From Tubiluchus corallicola (taxonomy: Eukaryota > Priapulida > Priapulimorpha > Priapulimorphida > Tubiluchidae): 64,000 nucleotides of DNA. Below the pieces are notes generated by a model. The model saw only the letters and a program-made list of their open reading frames with translations. It was not told where the DNA came from and did not search any database. Position 1 is the stretch's first letter. Each line of letters starts with the position of its first letter. The translations under genes and the position numbers were made by a program. Where the stretch lies: positions 310,001-374,000 of the forward strand of contig JAQGDQ010000057.1 in the NCBI GenBank assembly GCA_030141605.1, written 5' to 3'. Below are positions 37,201 through 49,900 of this stretch, in pieces.

Positions 37201-38690
37201 CTGCATCACAGGCGCATTCACTGCTAGGTTTTCATTTTACATTGTATTAAATTTCCGGCAAATGAAACTCGAAGAATTTAATTGAATTTATTAAATCCTT
37301 TGATACCTACAACATTTTTATTTCAAATGCTTTTTTATAACAAAACACGGAAATATAATTTTTGCCGTTTTTCACCTGCGTTCTGCTTGCATCTCAACCT
37401 ATCGTACGCATCGGAAAAATTTGGCGAGTACTGAGACTTGCAGATCGCCATTTTAAGAAATCTTAAATCGCGTTTATCCCAAAAAGTCGATAAGATTCTG
37501 GCAAGATGACGTCCATCACCATGCAAATTTTGAGAATTGTCGTGTCATTTTACATATTTTATACCCAATAATAGAACAATTTGGTTTGATGGATGAACTA
37601 GCGACTAGTACGTTGGCTTTCACGGGTTTCCACTTCTTGCGGAAAGATTTTAAATATTCGCGCATGTTCTCTTGATCCTGTAACAGTACCACGTGAAAGT
37701 GAGTTTTTCAGTGTCTTTTTATGTTTATGTAACTACGACAAAAGTTTCTAGATGAGAATGGTTGTTTAACAAACGATTTTCTCCTGCGTTAACCGTGGTA
37801 AAAAGCCAAGCTGAAAAATTCCCAATCTGACCTAGCCAAGAAAAACTACATCTGCCATACCTAGTCTACACTTATTTTAATAAAATCAGAAGTTTTTGAT
37901 CCAACTGTGTTCTATTAACTAAAATTTACTTTCACAACATCGAATGAAATCAGAATAAGATCCTAATCTGCGAGCATGATGATGTTTTTTCATTTCCCTC
38001 AATTCAGAATCAAGTCGGTCCGCATAACCGTATTTGTCACTTGACTGTTTCTAGTCCGATGTTATTTAATGATGTATGAGTGACCAGTGGCACGGCACTA
38101 ATTAACACTTGACCATACCTTCGAAGTTTTGTGCCTCTACGTGCTATACTGTTCGACTTATTGAGTGTTATGAAACTGTGGCCGAAGTTACCGTTCACCA
38201 CGTCATTGTAAAGATCCTTATAATAATAATAATAACAATAATATATGTCAAGATCATTACCCAAGACAGGTGTACATGCAGCAAGTTTTGTAGCCCTACT
38301 CTGGGAATGCGAGTTAACATGGATTAAAAGTAGATACATAAGAAAAATCGTTGCCAACCATAAACAGTAATAAATAAAAATTAGAGTAAGAACTCTCTTA
38401 AATTCCGTGCTGCTCGAGGAAAATAAAACAAATAGATATCTCCTATCTCAGGCAAATTAATGATAAGAGTGTATTTTTGTATGTTTTGACAATATTCACA
38501 TTTCCGTACTCTCCTATACGTCGAGTTGCGTCTACCTTTGTTTGGGACAATTCGTACAAAAAACACGTATAATGGTGACTGCAATAATTATTCAGCTTTG
38601 CAGGAAATTTACTCACTTACGTAAAGCATGCAGGGACAGTTGGAAAATCTAGCTGTTGTAAAACTACTTTAGATAGTTGGTTTCTCTTTT
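34250..38690. other. Long gene-poor stretch
   Basis: No supportable gene in 4.4 kb. A locally GC-richer patch at 36240-36470 stands out from the background and may be an old element. Short frames elsewhere (34448-34666, 34761-34988, 37335-37526) have no splice support or recognisable motifs. Confidence 0.4.
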
Positions 38691-38696
38691 GTATAG

Positions 38697-38949
38697 GGAA
38701 AACACTTGCCAAGTTACTGTTAGAGTAACACACCAAGAAAAAGAAGATGGCAAAGAAAGGGCAAATGATGAGTTTAAAAAGAACAAAAAGAAAAAAGAAC
38801 AGGAAAAGAAAAGTTCAGAAAAGAAAAACGATGAATGCAACTTATAATATGTTAGCAATACTACAGAGGAATACAGAAGAAGAAAGTGCGAAGTAACCGG
38901 ATGTGGAGTACTAAAGACAAACAGAACTGCATGTAAAGACCGGCATTGA
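38697..38949 (+). pseudogene. Candidate terminal exon, Lys/Glu-rich, with an in-frame stop
   Basis: A strong acceptor (pyrimidine-rich tract ending gtatag) is followed by an open frame reading TCQVTVRVTHQEKEDGKERA and then a Lys/Glu-rich run, ending in TAA at 38845-38847. The same frame continues for 33 more codons with a Cys-containing segment (KCEVTGCGVLKTNRTACKDR) to TGA at 38947-38949. Either this is the last exon of a gene whose upstream exons I did not find, or a broken gene. No family assigned. Confidence 0.3.
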
Positions 38950-40199
38950 CCGCGGAGAATTTTTATGGTTAAAGATGGGCGCCGATGTTGTCTTTGGTTA
39001 CTCTAGCTGTATGACTGATTTGTAATTTTCATAAAGCTAGGTTTCCAAAGTTAAAAACGGTTGCTGCGTTTCAACGAATCATAACATCATTCCTAAACGG
39101 TTTGCACGAACACACCATGAAACATTTAAACTTGTTCTGTCAACTTCAATGCAACTCAATTTTGTCGCGGTAATTTACTGCTGCACCCCTTCATAAAGGT
39201 GTAATGATGATGGTAAGTCCAACCCAGCAAAAAGTAGGCTGTAAAAAATAAAGTTTTGTCAATGCAATTCGAAAACTGTAAATTTTACCAGCTGTTATGT
39301 AATATTTTAATTACAGCGTCAATTTTACTAAATTTGTCTGGCTTGAACTTGTGTTTTATTATTTATGAATTAAAGTAGTCAACCTGCAAATCTTAATGTT
39401 TTGGAAGGGATATACTTTCAGGACTTTAGAATCTTTTGCAGCCCAGACATTATTTCATGGTTGATTGTAACTAGGTAGTTTAGTAATTCCATGATAAGTT
39501 AAATTTTGTAATTTTCTTTTGTTAAAATAAATTCATACGATTTCTCTTGCGTTCGATGGCGCTAGATAGTCTGCCGTTGGTCGGCCCGGCGAGAGCGAAC
39601 CTAGTACATGCAAGAGGGGCACAGGTAATGCACACCTTGGGCCTCGCATGCCACTCTTTCCGTGTTTACTCTCTACTGAAAAGGACCAGCACGCGCAGCG
39701 TATCACACGCCTTCCCTGATATCATACAGTTATCTTGGTTATTTAGTCTTACATTAGCTAAACGTTGCACTTGAGTTATTATCATTGTTTAGCTATTGAA
39801 ATATGTGTTTAAATTGACTAAATGAAAAGTAACGCATAATGTCGGCTGAAATTTTGTGACTTGTATGCGTGTGCACAATTACTGTGTATTCTTGTGTGAA
39901 TTTTTATTGTGCATTGTGTGTTTGCAACGATTTATTAATTTCTGTTGTCTATCGACATTAATGATATTGATAATTCTAGCTAATTTGAAAAGTTGATTTC
40001 AAATTATTTCAAAGAATAGTTTTCAATGGGCCCACAAAGTTCATTGATCTTCCAAATTTCTCACCGTGAAACAGACTGCACTGCGTTTCGCCACTGTGAT
40101 TTAATATTTCAATAAATTTCTAAATTATACTGCGTAGTGTATAAGTAGCATCGAATCAGCTTTTAACTGCTGTGTAAAGTCACTCCTCATATTTGTGTT
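38950..40199. other. Intergenic stretch
   Basis: No supportable gene. The frame at 39547-39774 is GC-richer than its surroundings but shows no motif. Confidence 0.4.
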
Positions 40200-40860
40200 G
40201 AAACAATGCACTCAAGCAAGCTATTGTCGTTCCACTACATAAAAAGGACATGCAGCTGGCATTAATATTACCAACCAGTTTCACTGTTGCCGTTATTTTC
40301 ACAATTTTTGAAAAAGCTAAGCACAACCAATTGACAGATTTTCTAACCAAACAACTAAATGAAAATTTTGTTTCCGCAAGGGCCATCTTGTGACATAACT
40401 CTAATAAAAGTTTCTGAAAAAAATGTTAAAGTTATTGAATACAACTCGATCAGTGTTGGCAGGTTCTGTGACATATCGGTTTACCATTCTATGTTGCTTC
40501 ATGTACTTAACTATTATGGAATCAATGACATGGCTAATTCACGATTTCGGAATAATTTAACTTATTGCAGCTAGATTGTTAAGTGTAAAAATGCTGATTC
40601 AAACACATAGACATTACACACGACTCAATTCTAGGCCCACTGTTATTTCTGCTTTACATAATTGACATTAACACTTTAAATAAACACTCTAAAGTCTTCC
40701 AGTTTGCCGACGATCTTCTATCTTCGTGGGTTTCATTTTTCCTTCTGCATCAATCATGGACTGCTAACTATCTTCTTACTCGGACTGGTTTAAAGCTAAT
40801 TAGTTGCCATTAAACCCAAATAAAGCAAAATGCATTATTTTACATTCTAAGAACAAAACC
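40200..40860 (+). mobile_element. Decayed non-LTR retrotransposon, reverse transcriptase fragment
   Basis: The plus strand reads VVPLHKKDM, then FTIFEKAKHNQLTDFLTKQL, then after frame breaks DSILGPLLFLLYIIDIN and the FADD catalytic box (TTTGCCGACGAT, 40703-40714). Order and motifs fit the jockey/CR1 group of LINEs. Multiple stops and frameshifts; inactive. Confidence 0.82.
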
Positions 40861-40869
40861 ATACTGTTT

Positions 40870-41989
40870 GGGTATTATGGTGACAAATAAACAAAGTCAT
40901 CAAGTACTGCTTAATATGATATTTTATTGTTCGTGCACCATCATCACAGCACATGCCCCTTCGTCATTTTACTCCATATTTGACATGTATTGAGACGCCA
41001 TTTCCCAAAATTACACATTTTATTTGGAATGAAATGCAAATTCTTTTAATAAACTAATTGATTTCTTACCATTAAGTGGAATTAATCAGACTTTCAGTGG
41101 ATAACTAATTGAAATTAAACAAAATATACATACATCTTTGGCATCAACTCATGAGTTACACAGAAAATTTGTCAACGCGTCACTACTACTTTGAACACAT
41201 TGAAACTTGAATGACAGGTATTTAAAACTAGTACGTTAATATTGAAGCCAGATGTCACCACCTAACAGACAAGAACAGGTAAGTTAACATAATCTAATCA
41301 AAACGCACATTTAACTATTATTACTTATATTGTAAGAACAAACTATTTTGTTATTTAATAAATAAAAATCCTTAACACATATCAACACTTAACTTAAAAA
41401 TAGACGATCATCTAATAGAACGAATACACCAAACCAACTTTGGAGGCGAAAGTTTAAGCTGGAATCCACATATAACTACACCGCCAAAACATCGGTGTAA
41501 TATCATTTTATATGACACGTCTGACAAACTCTAACTTACTGACTCTTGTACAACACACTGATTTTGCCACATCTTACCTACTAGAGATAAGATTTGGTGT
41601 AAGCTTATTTCCACCAACTTAAACCAACTCCATACATTAACTACAAAGAAGGTTTACAGTACTTAAAAAATTGGGAAGTAAATGTCACTTCTAGACTCAT
41701 CTCACCTCAATGCAATCATCTCACTTTACCTCACCTCACCACAATGTTAAAATACATCTTTCTACTAGTTCTATGTAATTGATGAATGACTGACTTTTTG
41801 ATTAGACTAACTCTTTTTAACGGCTTTGATTTTGACGTCTTTATTCCACCACAGGTAGCCTGGCAACACATGCACTCACCTCAGAAGGCGACTGGTGACT
41901 GTATCATGCATGTGGACTGTCATCCTTTCGGTGCTGCTACGTTCTAAAGAAAACACGCCCCACTGTCTAGAGTTGTTTTCGCTAAATCT
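40870..41989. other. Intergenic stretch
   Basis: No supportable gene. The adjoining LINE remnants may extend into it unrecognised. Confidence 0.35.
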
Positions 41990-43470
41990 TTTTGCAGTGT
42001 ATTTATATACGTCTTCTTTTAACTGTGTCAAAGTCTTTTGACATATCCAGAAGAAGTAAGTGTACAGAGTAGGCAATGGATGAAATGGCTATTTCTGTTA
42101 ATAATTTACAAGTTTGAACAAATTGAGAAGTACTACGACCACGTTGGTAAGCTGCTTGAGTTTTAGATATGCATGAGTGTAACTTGGGAAAAATTCGATC
42201 AGCAAACAAATAGCTGTAATATTTCTAATTAAAGTCAATAATACCAGAGGTCATGAATTTTCAAGAGGCCGTCTAGTTTTTCCAGGTTTATGTAAAGGAA
42301 TCAAGGTGCATCTCGTAATGTCATCAAGAAAAATCTCAGTTTTCGTCTACCTTATTTAAAATGCCAGCAATGTTCTTCTAGAGAAAATTTGTTCCACATT
42401 TTACCAACTCAGCATTGAGTTCATCTATTCCAAGGCTTTTGTTGTTTTTACTGACTTTACTGTTCTTTGCATTTCATTTCCTGTAAAGGATTATGCCTCG
42501 TTTTGCATTCAGTGTGTACTAAAGGTTGTTTATTACTATCAAAGAAAATATTCTTGAACTATTTAGAAATAATTTCAACAGCTCGTTCAGGTTCATTTAT
42601 AATTCCCTCTTCCGTTTTTACGTTCAGCTTTTTATTAGCTTTGAAATTCTGTGGAATACGGATGGCTCTAGATTAGTCGTTATTAGAAAACGCTTTAGCC
42701 TCTTCTAATGATTTTTTTGCAACTGTGAATTTGATTCATTGTGCTATTTCATTTCTCTCATTAGTAAGTCGATTTTGGCAGATAATTGCACTGTTGAACT
42801 TTGATATTCTTTCTTCAAGTTGTCATCTGTTAGTTTATCCAAATCGAAATTTTTGTTTTAGTTTTTCATCTTTTCAATTTTGACCAGGTAGTGGCGAGTT
42901 TCAAAACAACCATTGGGTGATCTGTTTCAGTATAAATACCAGCATATACTGTAGAATCATTTACGATAGTTGTTGTGGAGATCCACTAGAATATTGTAGA
43001 ATGTTCTATAGTTTAGTAGAACCAATCTTCTTACCTTGTAGAAGCAATCGTAGATTCTAGAACTTTCTATATGTTTCTAGATTGTTCTGGTGTTGTCCAT
43101 TTGCATTGATATATAAGGCGGAGCTGGCCTCTCAAGTTTATTCTCGTATGCTATTTCCTATCACCTGACTGTACATATTTTGCGTTCCTTCATACTTTGT
43201 GTTGTGGAATTCTCACACAATAAACCAGTTAAATTTGACAATGTGTTTTCTTGTTTTCTCTACGAGCCATCCGGGAGAAAGGAACACAACAATAGTCGAT
43301 AGGTAAGTAGTTGAATTGCTAATATTGATGGTGTGTTCTTTGCCAAGCATTTCAATTTGAAAGTCAGACTTTAAACTTCGCACATTCAATGTTGCAATTT
43401 TAATGTTGTTTTCATATTTCATAATTAAACTATCGCATGAGTCAAATATTCCAGATAGATGACTAATGAC
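41990..43470 (-). mobile_element. Decayed LINE (endonuclease plus reverse transcriptase), interrupted by an LTR
   Basis: Minus strand from the right: KIATLNVRSLKSDFQIEML (start of an exonuclease-endonuclease-phosphatase domain, near 43345-43410), then the end of that domain split by the solo LTR at 42971-43291. Next come reverse-transcriptase blocks ALGIDELNAELVKCG (near 42400-42450), QAAYQRGRSTSQF and SVHLLLLDMSKDFDTV (42010-42160). The endonuclease middle is missing, so the copy was already internally deleted. Clade within LINEs not determined. Confidence 0.82.
42971..43291 (+). mobile_element. Solo LTR with 5-bp target-site duplication
   Basis: 321-bp element with 7-bp terminal inverted repeats TGTTGTG (42971) and CACAACA (43285-43291). 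It is flanked on both sides by ATAGT (42966-42970 and 43292-43296), a perfect 5-bp target duplication. It contains a TATATAAGG box near 43110 and AATAAA near 43221, both on the plus strand, giving the orientation. No internal coding region or second LTR is present, so it is the product of LTR-LTR recombination. Copia or gypsy affiliation cannot be decided. Confidence 0.9.
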
Positions 43471-43711
43471 TAAAAATATTGACAAATGTCTCAGAATGGT
43501 GACATGACGCATGCGGCATGCTGTTTTTACACTAATTTAAGAGGTGTTTACACTACTTTAATTAAGGGAGACTACTACTGTGCAACCTCAAGTTCTGCTA
43601 CAGATTGCATAAAACTACAGACTTGTGCTATGACTAGGTGATAAAACACAGACAAGAATGCTCACCACCAACAAGTAAGAGCAATAGGCAATTAAATTTT
43701 CAAAAGAAAGC

Positions 43712-43811
43712 CAGCGATTAGTAAGAGCCGCTACCGTAGAGGAGGACAGCGATTTGTAAGAGGCGCTACCGTAGAGGAGAACAGCGATTTGTAAGAGGCG
43801 CTACCGTAGAT
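43712..43811 (+). repeat. 35-bp tandem repeat, three copies, upstream of the coiled-coil gene
   Basis: Copies begin at 43712, 43747 and 43782 with CAGCGATTTGTAAGAGGCGC and 'taccgtagaggag'. The array ends 110 bp before the ATG at 43921, so it lies in the promoter or 5' UTR. A related GTAAGAGGCGCTA block occurs near 54567. Confidence 0.85.
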
Positions 43812-43920
43812 CCGAAGTACGGAAGCAGTCTGAGTCACGAGGGTTCAGTGATGTGGAGCATGTACAACGGTGCGTCAGAGTTACTGAATTTTCGTTTGTT
43901 TGCACAACGTGTCAACAAAC

Positions 43921-46900
43921 ATGGCAGGAACAAAAAAGAAAAGCTTCCGTCTGCAAGTGGTTTTACCTAAAATACTCAATATAGCTTCTTTAGTTTCTTT
44001 GTTTGTTGTACTAGGTGTTTTATCATATAGGTATTATAGTCTTTCGTTGGTGTATATGAACTTGCAGGAAGCAAATGATAAGTTGTTAGACGAATTAGAC
44101 TCCTGTTCTGCTAAAAGGATCGAGGCTCAGGAAAAAGCGGATCGGTCACAAGAAGAAGTTAAGGATCTCACGTTTCAAATTGGTGATGTTAAAAATAAAG
44201 CTTATCAGGCAGAAACTGAAAATAAAGTCGCCACTGATGACCTAAACAGCAAACTTGAAGAGACGTCTGGAAAACTGGTGAATAATTTTAATATCATCAC
44301 TAGACATTATATTATATGATAGCTTAGTTTATAACGATCTCCATCTGTATCTACGGCGTTCTTAATTGCGTCCTGTATTTGTCAGCACTAGGTCGGTCAT
44401 AAGAAGCGATAATACATTGGCTTGACTGACGGCTGATTCTGCTGCCAATTTCCATGTCAAGTTGTACATGACTCCTGCAAATACTCCTTAACTTGGGCTT
44501 AAGTAGGTAAAAGAGTTGGAATTTTCCAGTTTCTTCACATCAAGAGTCATATGGAGCAGCATTAGGGAATGGTTGGAACATCACCTGTATCAGGATGGAA
44601 ATTTAGCAATTTTTCAAAGTGGAAATGGGGACTGACAGGCACCAAAATTAATCTGCCTGTCCCCATTTTTGCTGTCACAGAGAACTCTATACAACATTAA
44701 TTTTGTACAGCAATTTAACAACATTACATAACATATTTGTGTTTGCAGACCAAAACCGTCCGTACGTCGCCATAGTTAGAAGTGCATTATGGTACCTCAA
44801 AGTAGAATGCCCCAAAAATTTGGTCAAATGTCAATTCTTTGTTTTTATAAAACCAAATGCTAAATATATTGGACTTTTATATTCCAGCGTCAAATTATCA
44901 AAGAATACAAAAGAAAATCTAATTTTATAGACTCTTACCCACTTTTTAAGGCTAGAAACTATTACTGCATAACTAGTAAATGTAAATAAAAGTATTGTAT
45001 TACCTTACCTTAGACCTTAGTCCTTCCCCTGCACGGATGCACATTGGGCAGACAGCATTTTCCACTGGGTTCTATCGGCGGCTTCTCTCTCGATGTTCTC
45101 CCAACGTCTGTTCATAGCCCGAAGGTCTTCTTTGAAAGATCTGCGCCACGTTGTTTTTGGCCGACCTTTTTTCCTTTTTCTACCAGGTGGTTCCCAGCAT
45201 AATGCTATTTTGGAGTGGCATTGTTCTGGTAGGCGGAGAATATGTCCAGCCAGTCTTGGTCTTCTCTCTGCGACTATTTCCTGCAACCGCCTTGACTGCA
45301 CCTGCTGTAGGACTTTCACATTGGTAACATGGTCGCGATAGGATATTTTTAGGATTTTCCAAATACATTTCCTGTGTATTAAAAGTTCATCTAGGTTTAT
45401 GGTAAAACAATGTAGATGACAGTACTGCTCCTTGTCAGATCCTGTTGCAGACGTTAATTACTCCAGATTAACTGCCATTGTAGTTTAACCATACTTCAGA
45501 AGTATACGTATTTAATTATCAACACTCAACTACTCATAAAATTTGACTATGTACTTGTTGGTAAACCAGTAATAAGAAACATTTTACGGTTATCAAATGC
45601 CTTTGCGGCATCCAGCGCAAAGCATTATACTTCTGAATTATTGCTTAGATAGTTGCTAACTGTAAACATGACAAGAAAACAACAATTCACCTATAATTTG
45701 AACTTTTGTTATATTACTATCTTTATATAAGATGTTAGCTAAGTTCGTGTATTTAAAAACAACTTCGTGTCTTAATATCATAGTAAATATGTTCAAAAAT
45801 GAATTAATAAAAGATTCAGTCGGATATAGAAAATAATCGGAAGAGTGATAGTATCAATGGACCCATCATGTACAGCATAGCTTTCGTTATGTCTTGTACT
45901 TAAATATTTTCATCATCTGTTGCAGAATTGAACTGCTCGGTTATAACTTGTTTGAAATTTGCCATTTTACTTTCTTCAAACCCAACGGAATTGCATAGTT
46001 TGGTTATACTCATTATGAAACACATGAACTTATTCATTTATCTTACTGCTCATTTTATTAATTTCCTTAATAAATCTCTTGAATTATTTTGTAAACCGTG
46101 CTCAGATATTAGTTCGATTTTAACATTTTCTTGACTTTTAAAGACTTTTTATTGCATAATGATATTGAGCCTTTGTCTGTCTCATAATACCTCTTAGTGG
46201 ACCATCCCGTCATAAATACAGTATTTTTGCCATATGATTTATTATCTAAACATCACATGTTTTATTGATTTTGTGATTTCTTTTTTTGCCTCAACTAATG
46301 GCTTTTTAGAACAATTCAATAAAGTTTCATTTTTAGGATGACTGCATTGAAGACAATGCCATTTTTGAGGAAGAGATCATCTCTATGCAAGACAATTTAA
46401 CGGAACTAAGAGGTAAATAATGGTTGTCTCAGTTATCTGCCCTGAGGACCTGTAAGTTTATAATTTGATTCAAACTGGTTTTTATCATTTGGATTTACCA
46501 GTGACATTTTATACAGTCTGCTGAATTCACTAAGCTGTTCGGCATTTCTGCATTCTTTAAACATAACTTTATTGTCTGTTAGTTAACTGAAGTGAAATAT
46601 TCAGTAGCTGTAATGACTCATGTCAAAGCAATTCAAATAAATAAAAAAACGAAAGTTTTTTACCTTACTTCAACTTACACTGTCTAAATGCTATGTCAGT
46701 AGACTGTGTAGACCACTAAGTGCATCTGTCTGTATGTTGTCCAAAGCATATTGATAAATGTTGTGTGAGCAACCTCTGTAGTAGAGACCACTACACGTAC
46801 ATCTGTCTGTATGTTGTCCGAGCCACATTGAATTTGACCTTGAAGGTCCATGAGGTTTTATATTAGGCCTTCCCCATGTGGATTTGCTTTTCTTGTTCAG

Positions 46901-49900
46901 CTGTTTCCATGTTTTATTAAATGCTCACATTATTCCTTGCTAAATCTACTGTGTAACATGAAAATGCATGTATGCATGTATCTGTGTAAAAGTACAAGCT
47001 TGCTAATATGAATGTTGGTTTTGCAGAGGAAAATGATCATTTAATGGATGACAAGGCTGATTTAAGGTAAGCAAAAATATGCAGTTGTGCTACTTCATTT
47101 TATTCCATTTATCTTACAATTTGAGAAAAAGATAAAACATAATCCATAAAGATAAATATTATACTAACTGCAGTCTAAGCTTAGTATACCACAAGACCAA
47201 TGTGCTTTATTTTGATACCAGTATATAATAACTAAGTATTTTTGAATTATGTTGCCTGTTCATAAAATATGGGACACAGTTATTATATAATCTCAGTACT
47301 TGTTGCTATATACCTAGTTGTTTAGTTAACTAATGCTTCAGTTATTATAATGGCTCTGTCGTTATGCAAATGTCAGACTTTAATATAACTAGCTGTTTGT
47401 TTGTACTGTCAAAATATTGTCTTCAAATTATTAGTACAGCAGTATAAATGTAGCGAGGTTTGTAATGATTAAAAGCCTTAATTTAAGATTCTTAGCTTAG
47501 ACCAAGCAATCTACTTTGACCGTGAACAGAACGTGTACAAAATTTTTATGATGATGTCATTATTCTTGTTGTGGCGGAATTATTGGAAGAGTTTAGTTTT
47601 TTAATTGCTCATAGGAAACAAATTGACATGTTGACGACATTGTTGTCCAAAGATTCTAGTGCGCAAAGTCATTCACTAAGATCACAAAATGACTTACCAA
47701 TTCAGCCAACAGCGAACTTTGACAAATTTCCACCCTTGTCTGAAAGCACTGTCATTAAAGACCATCAGACTATTGGTAAAAGCTTTGACACACATGTCGA
47801 CAATCAACAGGCACAACAACGTGATCAAGGTGGATCTCAGGAGCAGCAGCAGCAGCTAGCTCAAATGCAGAACAACTTGCCCAACTTTTATCAACAAATG
47901 TTTCGCCATGGCTCCGTGCACAACTCAGATGTTAGTCAGCAACAAGGATTTGCACCAGACCAGGGTTTGCTAGATCAGAGACTTCATTTTTCAGAGCAGC
48001 CAATTGGCCAAAGTAATCCTAGCCAAAACCAAGGTGCTAATTACTTGAACCAGAGGGGAGCTGCCGTAAACCAACAGTTTAACAACATTCAGCTGCAGCA
48101 GGACCAGGGCAGGGGTTATGTGAATGGAGCACCACCATCAACAGAATTACAGGTAAGTTGCTTCACAAGCTTTGATTTATTCAGTAATATATAATTTATA
48201 GATCACTCAAGGCAATCTTTATGTGATGTATTGTTGTTATTTCTAGGGTCAAAACATCGGCTATGACTTCAACAGTCAGCAACTTCCAAATCAGGTATCT
48301 ATGCAGCAGACTGGCAGCTTGACAGGTAATAGAAACTAGTGTTTACATGAAGAGCAAAAGTCAGACTTGGGTACCTTATTCCTTATGTCTGTCAGGTACC
48401 CTGGTACCTGATTGTTAAGATTCAGCGACAAGAAGAAATTCTAATCACTTACATTTGCAAAAAAAACATTCACACTTCAACTGACTGCGCTGTTATGTTA
48501 AGAACAATTATTCGGTTATTATATACTGGGGACCGGAACACACGTTCTGTGAGTCACGAAAGTTAGTATTTTACCAAGAAAGTATGTGACTGAGTGTGTG
48601 CCGGACTGCAGTTACTTCATTGCACTCTTTGTCAGTGAATCAACTACTTCAGCCTAGGTAGCAACGCAGTGAGCTCTATTAATACAGAGTAGGGATTACG
48701 GGAATAAAATAATCCACAAGATCCTTTTTGTGTGCTGTTTAACTTAATAATCCATTTTTTCGTATCTTTGTTAGCGGTCCAAAATAGGTTTATGAATGTT
48801 AATAAACAATTTCATTTTGATGATTAACGTCCTGTTAATTGAAGAAATCATGATTGTTTGTTTTTTGTAAGTTACTTCTATGGCAAAAGTGGTTTAATCT
48901 GCCATCTCCCTGCTGGCTGTTGGCCAAATGTGCTGTCTATGCAGCAGTTAACAGTCTGCTAGTAGATACCTACTGCAGAAGTGCACAGCAGAAGGTGACA
49001 TTTAAATTTTAGATTCTCTAACATGGATACAGTATTACAAATACAGGATGAATTTTTATTGTTGGAATGGAAATATTAGTCTCTGGTAATGAACAGTGTG
49101 GGCATTACCAGAGCCTAATATTTCCATAATAATTACTTGAGTACAAACCCGATGGAAACACTGACACAAACATTTTTGAGTAAAGAAATCTTTGTCTTTA
49201 TTTTTTTTTAAATTTTTCAAGTTGTATACAACTTAACATTAGGACCTTCTTATGTTAACTGGTTGCGGCTCGACAGTTTCACCTTGATTAAAATTCTTTA
49301 TTCAAGATTTTTTTCTAGAATTTCTTTTTTGTTTATTGCAGCTCCTCAACAACAACCACCGGTGGCACCCATGAACAGAGGACCAATGGAGCAACCACCA
49401 TTGGCACATATGAACAGAGGACCAATGGAACAACAAATGATGTCACCTATGAATGGAGGACCAAATGAACGTTTTAACGGAGATAGTGGCAATCAAGGTG
49501 GCGATGGAACAACTACTAGCTCAACAGAAAGCACTGGCAGCGATTTAGATGAAGAGGTAATTTCTTCTCGTGTAGTAATAGAAAAACCCCAGTTACTGAT
49601 GTTTTGAAACCGCAGGTCTAAATTACACATGAGTGTAAAGAAGAGATTGCTAGCCTGCGTATGGATTAATGCTTTGCGAGTGTGTTGCTAGGTAACACAG
49701 TGGTTAAGAACTTGCCAACATGCATTCCAATGCATCAAACGTTTTATATTATTCCATTAGGCTTGTCATTTACGAATATTTTTCCATACCTTTTATTACA
49801 AATTTGAATTAAATTTATTATAATGGTCCCATGACAGCATAGCGTTAGGTTAGTTGATAATTAATTAGCCACCAGGGACAATGGAATGTTTTGTTTGTCA

